Made by a program: the position numbers and the translations under genes. A stretch of 6,980 nt of DNA from CAYSBK01 sp964429265 (lineage in GTDB: Bacteria > Planctomycetota > Phycisphaerae > Sedimentisphaerales > Anaerobacaceae): contig CAYSBK010000130.1 of assembly GCA_964429265.1 (NCBI GenBank), positions 1-6,980 on the forward strand, in the 5' to 3' direction. Below are positions 1-5,653 of the stretch, one piece after another. Position 1 is the first letter of the stretch, and each line of letters opens with the position of its first letter. A model generated the notes under the pieces. It was not told where the DNA came from and did not search any database. It was given only the letters and a program-made list of their open reading frames with translations.

Positions 1-18
1 ACATCTTGACGGGGCCAC

Positions 19-47
19 TTGACAAATCGCCCCACGCTTACGAGAAT
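19..47 (+). promoter_or_regulatory. Candidate sigma70-type promoter for the CoA-disulfide reductase gene
   Basis: A perfect TTGACA (19-24) is followed after 17 bases by GAGAAT (42-47), a 4/6 match to the -10 consensus. Transcription would start near 54 and give a leader of about 75 bases before ATG 130. A GGGGC/GCCCC inverted repeat (11-15 and 29-33) overlaps the -35 element and could be an operator or the tail of something upstream. The -10 is imperfect, and any gene to the left lies outside the window, so readthrough cannot be excluded. Confidence 0.35.
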
Positions 48-129
48 CCGCTTTGGGCTGTGTGCCGGCATTATGCTGCACTACTTTCGCCGTGTGTTAT
101 GTGTCAACGTTAATCGTAGGACTCTTGTT

Positions 130-1809
130 ATGAAGATTGTGATCGTCGGTGGCGTGGCAGGCGGCGCAACGGCGGCTGCAAGGCTGCGCCGGCTGGATGA
201 GCATGCCGAAATCATAATGTTCGAAAGGGGCCGCCACGTCTCCTTCGCCAATTGCGGGCTGCCCTACTATATTGGCGGCGTCATAACCGACCGGCAACGG
301 CTGCTGGTGCAGACGCCCGAAAGGCTCAAAGCGAGGTTCAATATCGACGTCAGAGTCCGCAGCGAAGTCGTCGACATCGACCGCCGGAAGAAGCAGGTCA
401 CGGTGCTGGACCACGCAAGCGGCCAAACCTGCCACGAGACGTACGACAAGCTGATACTTTCGCCCGGCGCCAGGCCGATAAAGCCACCCGTGCCCGGAGT
501 CGACTCACAAAAGGTATTTACGCTCCGCAATGTCCCCGATGCCGATGCCATAGATGCTTTCATCAAGCAGCACAAGCCGCGCAAGGCGGTTGTCGTGGGT
601 GCCGGGTATATAGGTCTGGAACTGGCCGAGAACCTTGCCAACCGTGGCCTGAAAGTGGCTGTCGTCGAGATGCTCGACCAGGTAATGCCGGCGATGGACA
701 GAGAAATGACGGCTTTCATCGAGCGTACCATCTGCAAGCACGGTGTTGCCTTGTGGCTCAACGACGGCGTGTCGGCGTTTCACGAGGATGGAGACGTGCT
801 GCGGGTTGTGTTGAACTCCGCGACCGAACTGGCCTGCGATATGGCCGTGCTGGCGGTGGGCGTAACGCCCGAAGCGGAACTTGCCCACAAGGCAGGTTTG
901 GAAATCGGCACCACCGGCGCAATCAAGGTTAACGACTATCTGCAGACCAGCGACCCGGATATCTACGCGATCGGTGATGCAATCGAGGTCAAGGACTTTG
1001 TCCTGGGCACCCCCACGGTCGTACCGCTGGCCGGTCCTGCAAACAAGCAGGGCAGGATTGCCGCCGACAATATCTGCGGCAGGAAGGTCACCTACAACGG
1101 CACGCAGGGAACGGCCGTCTTGAAGGTATTCGACCTGACCGTCGCGATGACCGGCCCCAGTGAGAAGCGCCTGAAACAGCACGGCCTCGATTACGAAAAG
1201 CTTTACATCCATCCGCCCAACCATGCGACGTACCATCCCGGCGCCGCCCGGATGCACATCAAGCTTTTGTTCAGCAAACCACAGGGCAGGGTGCTTGGCG
1301 CCCAGATAGTCGGCGGCGACGGCGTTGACAAGAGGATCGACGTTTTTGCAACGGCCATTCGCGCAGGTATGACCGTCTTCGACCTGCAGCAGCTCGAGCT
1401 TGCCTACGCCCCGCCGTATGGCAACGCCAAAGACCCGGTAAACCTGGCCGGTTTCGCAGCCGGCAATATCCTCGACGGAACCGTGGATGTAGCCCATTTC
1501 GAACAGCTTAACCCGGAAGATTTCGTCATCGACGCCAGAACCCCATCGGAGTTCGAGAGGGGCAATGTACCCGGTTCAAGCAATATGTTCGTCGATAACA
1601 TTCGAGACAATCTGGATACTTTGCCGAAGGACAAGCCGATTAACGCATATTGCACCGTGGGCTTTCGCAGTTACATAGCCTGTAGAATCCTCAGCCAGAA
1701 AGGCTTCGCCGTGCGAAACCTCAGCGGTGGCTACACGACTTACCAGGCGATCACAAAGTCGGGGTTTGATGCAGCCGAAAAGCAAAAGCAGCAGTTTTTG
1801 CAGGCGTAA
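130..1809 (+). CDS. CoA-disulfide reductase / NADH-dependent persulfide reductase with C-terminal rhodanese domain
   Basis: A 559-residue cytoplasmic FAD enzyme of the pyridine nucleotide-disulfide oxidoreductase family, expected to use NADH to reduce CoA disulfide, CoA persulfide or polysulfide. An N-terminal FAD Rossmann motif (GGVAGG, 7-12) is followed by the single-cysteine active site SFANCGLPYY (Cys42). The NAD motif GAGYIG is at 157-162, with Glu180 ending the second strand, which favours NADH. The second FAD motif DIYAIGD is at 277-283. Tyr368 and Tyr426 match the tyrosine pair of CoA-disulfide reductases. A rhodanese domain (about 460-555) has DART at 468-471 and active-site loop CTVGFR (Cys508-Arg513). 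Length fits CoADR-RHD and Npsr proteins (about 555-567). The frame stays open back to TTG 19, but ATG 130 begins exactly at the family N-terminus and has a purine-rich TAGGAC 8 bases upstream. Substrate preference (CoA disulfide versus polysulfide) cannot be read from sequence. Confidence 0.92.
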   Translation: MKIVIVGGVAGGATAAARLRRLDEHAEIIMFERGRHVSFANCGLPYYIGGVITDRQRLLVQTPERLKARFNIDVRVRSEVVDIDRRKKQVTVLDHASGQTCHETYDKLILSPGARPIKPPVPGVDSQKVFTLRNVPDADAIDAFIKQHKPRKAVVVGAGYIGLELAENLANRGLKVAVVEMLDQVMPAMDREMTAFIERTICKHGVALWLNDGVSAFHEDGDVLRVVLNSATELACDMAVLAVGVTPEAELAHKAGLEIGTTGAIKVNDYLQTSDPDIYAIGDAIEVKDFVLGTPTVVPLAGPANKQGRIAADNICGRKVTYNGTQGTAVLKVFDLTVAMTGPSEKRLKQHGLDYEKLYIHPPNHATYHPGAARMHIKLLFSKPQGRVLGAQIVGGDGVDKRIDVFATAIRAGMTVFDLQQLELAYAPPYGNAKDPVNLAGFAAGNILDGTVDVAHFEQLNPEDFVIDARTPSEFERGNVPGSSNMFVDNIRDNLDTLPKDKPINAYCTVGFRSYIACRILSQKGFAVRNLSGGYTTYQAITKSGFDAAEKQKQQFLQA

Positions 1810-1834
1810 CGCGCGACCGCCGGCTTGCCGTTAC
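1806..1834. terminator. Inverted repeat spanning both stop codons of the convergent genes
   Basis: GTAACG (1806-1811) pairs with CGTTAC (1829-1834). The 5' arm contains the TAA of the reductase gene and the 3' arm contains the reverse-complemented TAA of amrS. The 17-base interval is GC-rich and can extend the pairing past a bulge. Neither side has a T tract, so this is not a classical intrinsic terminator. It is a possible bidirectional end-of-transcript structure, or chance. Confidence 0.3.
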
Positions 1835-2877
1835 AGATCAAAACCTGCTACCTTAGTTCCGCAGTCCGGACACGCTGAATCCTTTATATTATTGGCGGCT
1901 ACCCTGTAACCTGTTCGCTCTATGAGCAACCGCCCGCAGTTGTAACAAAAGGTGCTCTCCGCTTTTGAGCCGGGCACGTTGCCCAGGTAAACGTAGTGAA
2001 GCCCCGCCTGCTTGCCTATCTCGTAGGCCCGCTCCAGCGTGGCCACAGGCGTCGGGCCGGAGTCACGATACTTATACTGCGGATAGAACCGGCTTATGTG
2101 CCACGGAACATCGGCGCCGGCTTGCGTTACGATGAACTCGGCAAGACGTTTCAGCTCCTCGTCCGAGTCGTTCTGGCCCGGCACGATAAGCGTGGTAATT
2201 TCGAGCCATATATTGGTCTGTTTGGCGATGTAGCTGATGGTATCGAGCACCGGTTGCAGGCGGGCCTTGCACAACTCCCTGTAGTACTTTTCAGAGAAGG
2301 CCTTCAGGTCAACGTTTATGCCGTCCAGCCACTCCGCCGCGAAGTCGATCGCTTCGGTTGTCATAAAGCCGTTGCTCACGAACACGTTGGTCAGGCCTTT
2401 TTCCCTGGCCAGGCGACCGCAGTCGGCGCACAACTCCATAAAAATGGTCGGCTCGGTATAGGTATAGGCGATGCTGCTGCAGCCGCTTCCCACCGCCGCG
2501 GCGACAATCTGCTGCGGGCTGATGCTGCGGCCTTCGATGCCGCCCGTCTCAATCGCCGCCTGGCTTATCTGCCAGTTCTGGCAGAACACGCACCGGAAAT
2601 TGCAACCCATCGTCGCTATCGAAAAACTGCTCGAGCCTGGCTGGAAATGAAACAACGGTTTCTTCTCAATCGGGTCCGGATTTGCCGAGCATACCCTGTC
2701 GTACGTCAGCGAGTACAGCACGCCGTCGATGTTCTTGCGGACGCTGCATCTGCCCAGCCGGCCGGCGTCAATCACGCACCGCCAGTTGCAAAGGTTGCAC
2801 CGGACCCTGTTATCGGTTCCCGATTTTTCCCACAAGACCGCTGTCTTGAGCTGTTGACTCTCACCCCACATTGGCAT
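1831..2877 (-). CDS. amrS: AmmeMemoRadiSam system radical SAM enzyme AmrS
   Basis: A 348-residue radical SAM protein, formerly annotated as pyruvate formate-lyase activating enzyme-like. The cluster motif CNFRCVFC (Cys92, Cys96, Cys99; C-x3-C-x2-C) would hold the SAM-binding 4Fe-4S cluster, followed by the typical QNWQISQ. The N-terminus has additional cysteines (Cys27, Cys30, Cys34, Cys44) and the C-terminus has two CxxC pairs (311/314 and 336/339), as in this family; they may bind zinc or another cluster. The C-terminal GRLLIERTGY segment is characteristic. The enzyme is genetically linked elsewhere to AMMECR1 and MEMO domain proteins, neither of which is in this window; the reaction is not established. 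Start ATG 2877 lies just after an in-frame stop; ATG 2871 (residue 3) is an alternative, and neither has a clear Shine-Dalgarno. It is transcribed divergently from cysM and converges on the reductase gene. Confidence 0.9.
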   Translation of the reverse strand: MPMWGESQQLKTAVLWEKSGTDNRVRCNLCNWRCVIDAGRLGRCSVRKNIDGVLYSLTYDRVCSANPDPIEKKPLFHFQPGSSSFSIATMGCNFRCVFCQNWQISQAAIETGGIEGRSISPQQIVAAAVGSGCSSIAYTYTEPTIFMELCADCGRLAREKGLTNVFVSNGFMTTEAIDFAAEWLDGINVDLKAFSEKYYRELCKARLQPVLDTISYIAKQTNIWLEITTLIVPGQNDSDEELKRLAEFIVTQAGADVPWHISRFYPQYKYRDSGPTPVATLERAYEIGKQAGLHYVYLGNVPGSKAESTFCYNCGRLLIERTGYRVAANNIKDSACPDCGTKVAGFDL

Positions 2878-2894
2878 TGTCCGTTAAATCAAGT

Positions 2895-2923
2895 TTTACT
2901 TTCGCCGAATAAGTATATAAAAT
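2895..2923 (+). promoter_or_regulatory. Plausible divergent promoter for cysM, overlapping the amrS promoter
   Basis: On the plus strand, TTTACT (2895-2900) and TAAAAT (2918-2923) are separated by 17 bases, matching 4/6 and 5/6 consensus positions. The -10 elements of the two divergent promoters lie almost on top of each other in an AT-rich patch that stands out from the GC-rich surroundings. The cysM leader would be about 90 bases and contains a small hairpin (AGGAC 2946-2950 with GTCCT 2959-2963). No known operator or riboswitch was recognised. Confidence 0.4.
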
Positions 2924-2940
2924 AAGGCTCTCGGGTGCAA
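2912..2940 (-). promoter_or_regulatory. Strong sigma70-type promoter for amrS
   Basis: On the minus strand, TTGCAC (2940-2935) is followed by a 17-base spacer and TATACT (2917-2912), matching 5/6 consensus positions in the -10 box and 4/6 in the -35 box with ideal spacing. Transcription would start near 2905, giving a leader of about 28 bases to ATG 2877. This is among the clearest promoters in the window. Confidence 0.65.
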
Positions 2941-3018
2941 CGAGCAGGACTTCGCCCTGTCCTTGAACCGGCGTCCCGCTCGCAGACAAGGCCTGAATAC
3001 CTCGGAGCAACCACGAAT

Positions 3019-3930
3019 ATGAGTATATTGTCGGCAATTGGCAACACACCGCTCGTCGAGCTGACCAACCTCAACCACAAGAAGCCGGATGTCAGAATCT
3101 TCGGCAAGCTCGAAGGCACCAATCCCGGAGGCTCCGTAAAGGACCGCACCGCCTTCTGGATGATCAAGCACGCAGAGCAATCAGGCCGGCTGACCGCAGG
3201 CAGGATCATACTTGAGCCTACCAGCGGCAATACCGGCATAGCGCTTGCTATGATAGGCGCCGCAAAAGGCTACCGCGTTAAACTCTGCATGCCCGAATGC
3301 GTCAGCCTCGAAAGACAGCATATCCTCACGGCCCTGGGTGCCGAGGTCGTCTTGACCCCAGCCAAGGAAGGAACCGACGGTGCAATTCGAAAGGCACACC
3401 AACTGCTGGCCGACGAACCCGACAAGTACTATATGCCGAACCAGTTCGAGAACGAGGCCAACATCCTCGCCCATTATGAATCAACCGGGCCTGAAATACT
3501 GTCGCAAACCCGTGGTCGGCTCGACGTCTTCGTAGCCGGTATGGGCACCACCGGAACCCTGATGGGCGTAAAAAGATACCTCGCCGAACACAAACCGGAC
3601 GTCCGTGTCGTCGCGGTTGAGCCGCCACCCGGACATACAATCCAGGGCCTCAAAAACATGAGTGAATCGATCGTGCCGAAAATCTACGACCCCGCTGCGC
3701 TCGACGACAAAATCACCGTTGGCGACGACGAGGCATTCGAGACCACCAGGTTGCTCGCCGCCAGGGAAGGCGTCTTCGTGGGAATGAGTAGCGGAGCGGC
3801 CGTCGCAGCAGCCCTGAAGGTCGCAGAGAATATGACGTCCGGCACTATCGTCGTTATCCTTCCCGACCGCGGAGACCGCTATCTCAGCACCACGCTGTTC
3901 CGCTCGATCTGCGCCAAGTGTCCCCCATAA
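3019..3930 (+). CDS. cysM: Cysteine synthase, CysM (O-acetylserine sulfhydrylase B) type
   Basis: A 303-residue fold type II PLP enzyme, expected to make cysteine from O-acetylserine and a sulfur donor (sulfide, and in CysM also thiosulfate) in the cytoplasm. The PLP lysine is Lys41 in GGSVKDR (37-43). The substrate loop SGNTG is at 69-73, the phosphate-binding GTTGT at 176-180 and GMSSG at 255-259. KLEGTNPGGSVKDR, the TGPEI segment and DRGDRYLST near the C-terminus are closer to E. coli CysM than to CysK. Some cystathionine beta-synthase-like proteins share this core, so the exact acceptor is not certain. ATG 3019 is chosen because the family N-terminus (SAIGNTPLVEL) begins there and GGAG (3004-3007) sits 11 bases upstream. 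The frame is open back to TTG-like codons at 2935, but that stretch overlaps the promoter region. The protein ends in CAKCPP, a CxxC tail (Cys298, Cys301). Confidence 0.85.
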   Translation: MSILSAIGNTPLVELTNLNHKKPDVRIFGKLEGTNPGGSVKDRTAFWMIKHAEQSGRLTAGRIILEPTSGNTGIALAMIGAAKGYRVKLCMPECVSLERQHILTALGAEVVLTPAKEGTDGAIRKAHQLLADEPDKYYMPNQFENEANILAHYESTGPEILSQTRGRLDVFVAGMGTTGTLMGVKRYLAEHKPDVRVVAVEPPPGHTIQGLKNMSESIVPKIYDPAALDDKITVGDDEAFETTRLLAAREGVFVGMSSGAAVAAALKVAENMTSGTIVVILPDRGDRYLSTTLFRSICAKCPP

Positions 3931-3937
3931 GCCCCCC

Positions 3938-3952
3938 TGCCGGTCATCGGCA
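3938..3952 (+). terminator. Weak hairpin just after cysM
   Basis: TGCCG (3938-3942) and CGGCA (3948-3952) form a 5-bp stem with a 5-base loop, 7 bases after the cysM stop. The following CTTGT is only slightly T-rich. It could help end the cysM transcript, but the stem is short and a true U tract is missing. Confidence 0.3.
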
Positions 3953-4039
3953 CTTGTCCGATTGGTCCATACGTCTTCATACGGGCGAAAAGACCGACGA
4001 ACGCTGGCCTGACCGCTTTCCAGCCGAACAGCCGGGCCG

Positions 4040-4100
4040 AAGGGATTCAAACCCTCAACCTTCGGGCCGACCGTCCAGGACGTAGCTTCTAACTCAAGCT
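4040..4100 (-). pseudogene. tRNA-like relic (D-arm-like and T-arm-like elements), no intact tRNA
   Basis: On the minus strand, a D-arm-like hairpin AGCTT..AAGCT is at 4100-4084. Downstream at 4056-4040 is a T-arm-like hairpin with stem GAGGG/CCCTT (one G-U pair) and 7-base loop TTTGAAT, preceded by AAGGTT, which looks like a variable loop. The order and distance are close to those in a tRNA. However, no acceptor stem can be formed (the flanking 7-mers do not pair), the 27 bases between the arms do not fold into an anticodon arm, and the loop has T instead of the nearly invariant C56. A decayed tRNA, the remnant of an integration site, or coincidence are all possible. Confidence 0.25.
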
Positions 4101-4217
4101 GCCATGAGGGCTTACGGCACGGTTTTTGGCAAGAAACCAGCACCACGAGCAAGTGCAAAGTGATTGACAAATATGTGAGACAACCTCTCTGATCCCATTT
4201 GCATCGGCGTTAATTGG

Positions 4218-4246
4218 TTGACAGTCCGGTTACGCCTTGTTAGTAT
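4218..4246 (+). promoter_or_regulatory. Strong extended -10 promoter for the DUF1015-aminotransferase operon
   Basis: A perfect TTGACA (4218-4223) is followed by exactly 17 bases and TAGTAT (4241-4246), with TG at 4238-4239 one base upstream of the -10 (extended -10). Transcription would start near 4253, giving a leader of about 70 bases to GTG 4324. A second TTGACA at 4164-4169 with TCTGAT (4188-4193, 18-base spacer) could be a weaker tandem promoter. Confidence 0.65.
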
Positions 4247-4252
4247 CCAGCT

Positions 4253-4275
4253 TGTCCGGCCGGATGGCCGCGACA
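4253..4275 (+). promoter_or_regulatory. Leader hairpin upstream of the DUF1015 gene
   Basis: At the very start of the predicted transcript, TGTC (4253-4256) pairs with GACA (4272-4275) and GGCC (4258-4261) with GGCC (4266-4269), with a GGAT loop and a small internal bulge. The stem is flanked by a direct repeat CAGCTT (4248-4253 and 4274-4279). It could stabilise the 5' end or be a protein-binding site; it matches no riboswitch class I recognise. Confidence 0.3.
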
Positions 4276-4323
4276 GCTTAGTGAGGCTGAACCGCAATAC
4301 TACCGAAACGAGAAAAAATCGAC

Positions 4324-5634
4324 GTGGAAATCAGGCCGTTCAGAGCATACAGGTACAACCCGAAGATTCTGGGCGACGTGGGCAGTTGTGTCGCTCCGCC
4401 GTACGACGTGATAAGTGCCGAACACCAGGAACAGTTGTACCGCAGAAGCCAATACAACATCGTAAGAATAATAAAGGGCAAAACCTACCCCACCGACAAC
4501 CAGCACGATAATCAGTACACCAGGGCCGCACAATATCTCAACAGATGGATAGAGCAGGGTGTGCTGCAGCAGGACCCTGTAGAGACCATATACGCGTACG
4601 TCCAGGATTTCGAGGTCAACGACTGCAGGTACCGGCGGTATAGTTTCATCGCGCTGGCGAGGCTGGAGGAGTTCGGCAAGACCGTTCGCCCGCACGAGCA
4701 GACGCTTAATGAGCCTATTATAGACCGACTGAACCTCAAGCGCGCCACGGAGGCAAAGTTCGGCCTTGCGTTTATGCTCTACGACGACCCGCAGTATGTC
4801 GCCGACAGCATCATCGCCGAGGCCGTGAAACAAACACCCCTGGTTGATTTTCGTAACGACGATGCCGTCCGGCATAGGCTTTTTGCGCTCACTGACAGCC
4901 GGCAGATTGAGGCAATCGCTGGTATGATGAGGGACAAGTGCTGCGTAATCGCCGACGGACACCACCGCTATACTACAGGCCTGACGTATTCGCGGGAGAA
5001 TCCCAACCCCCAGGCCAGGTACCAGATGCTCGCGTTTGCGAACGTTCACAACCAGGGCGTGGTTATCCTGGCGACGCATCGCCTGGTGGGCAACCTTGAG
5101 CGGTTCGATCCGGCGGCGTTTGTCGAAGCTGCCGGCCGCGATTTCGCGTTGACTGCATATCGCTTCGACTCCGGGCAGGCTAAGGCCGACGCCCGCGCCA
5201 AGGCCCTGGCACACAGCAGGGCTGAGCACGAAAGCGGCAAGAATGCCTTCACCATTTACTGTGGCGACGGCTCGTTCTACGTGGTGGTGCTGAAGAACCC
5301 CGGGGCGATGGCCTCGGCCTCGCCCGAGAAAAGCCGGGCCTGGAGGTCGCTGGACGTGGCGGTGCTGCAGAAACTTGTCCTGGAAAAACTGCTCTGCATC
5401 AGCGAAGCGCAACTGGCCCGGGGCGACAAGGTCAAGTACGTCCGGGATATGGGCACGGCGGTCGACGACGCCGTAGCCGCGGTGGACAGAAAAGAAAAAC
5501 AGCTCCTGTTCCTGATGAACCCGACGCGATGGGAGCAGATCAAGGCGGTAACTGACGCGGGCGAGCGAATGCCGCAAAAATCGACATATTTCTATCCGAA
5601 AATCTACACGGGCCTGACAATCAACAAGTTGTAA
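4324..5634 (+). CDS. DUF1015 family protein (function unknown; possible serine-metabolism role)
   Basis: A 436-residue soluble protein with the full DUF1015 architecture: N-terminal IRPFRAYRYNP (3-13), VAPPYDVIS (23-31), central VRPHEQTL (121-128) followed by the family's DRLNLKRAT segment, ADGHHRYTTGL (210-220) and the C-terminal TYFYPKIYTGL. No signal peptide or membrane segment is seen. The family has no established function. The DGHHR motif resembles the DGHxR signature of ParB/sulfiredoxin-fold proteins, including the archaeal ADP-dependent free-serine kinase SerK (a comparison from memory). Start is GTG 4324, fitting the family N-terminus; the upstream ACGAGAAAAAA is a weak ribosome site. 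It is the first gene of an operon, 19 bases ahead of a class V aminotransferase, which suggests joint action in amino-acid metabolism. A phosphotransfer or regulatory role near serine or phosphoserine is inference only. Family assignment is secure. Confidence 0.88.
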   Translation: MEIRPFRAYRYNPKILGDVGSCVAPPYDVISAEHQEQLYRRSQYNIVRIIKGKTYPTDNQHDNQYTRAAQYLNRWIEQGVLQQDPVETIYAYVQDFEVNDCRYRRYSFIALARLEEFGKTVRPHEQTLNEPIIDRLNLKRATEAKFGLAFMLYDDPQYVADSIIAEAVKQTPLVDFRNDDAVRHRLFALTDSRQIEAIAGMMRDKCCVIADGHHRYTTGLTYSRENPNPQARYQMLAFANVHNQGVVILATHRLVGNLERFDPAAFVEAAGRDFALTAYRFDSGQAKADARAKALAHSRAEHESGKNAFTIYCGDGSFYVVVLKNPGAMASASPEKSRAWRSLDVAVLQKLVLEKLLCISEAQLARGDKVKYVRDMGTAVDDAVAAVDRKEKQLLFLMNPTRWEQIKAVTDAGERMPQKSTYFYPKIYTGLTINKL

Positions 5635-5653
5635 GTCGTTTGGAGCAAATGAT

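Larger units (their letters stand above)
3931..4323. other. Non-coding region between cysM and the DUF1015 operon
   Basis: About 390 bases with no convincing gene; open frames crossing it are antisense extensions of neighbouring genes without family motifs. It contains a small hairpin just after cysM, a tRNA-like relic on the minus strand (about 4040-4100), a second hairpin followed by five T residues (TGCC 4100-4103, GGCA 4116-4119, T run 4123-4127), and the promoter and leader of the DUF1015 operon. An 8-base direct repeat CGGGCCGA occurs at 4033-4040 and 4063-4070. Confidence 0.6.

Noticed and set aside
19..129. N-terminal extension of the reductase from a TTG at position 19
   Set aside because: The extra 37 residues are not like the family, overlap the candidate promoter, and ATG 130 starts directly at the FAD-binding strand with a nearby ribosome site.
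505..1497. A 330-codon minus-strand open frame opposite the reductase gene
   Set aside because: No motif was recognised, and the plus-strand protein accounts for the whole interval with intact FAD, NAD and active-site motifs.
1996..2925. A 309-codon plus-strand open frame opposite amrS
   Set aside because: The minus-strand reading has the complete radical SAM and C-terminal CxxC motifs; the plus reading is Arg/Ala-rich without motifs.
2935..3018. N-terminal extension of CysM from position 2935
   Set aside because: It would overlap the -35 element of the amrS promoter and adds an Arg-rich stretch absent from the family; ATG 3019 has a GGAG and the family N-terminus.
4033..4109. A functional tRNA gene on the minus strand
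   Set aside because: The acceptor arms do not pair and no anticodon arm can be formed, so only a relic is reported.
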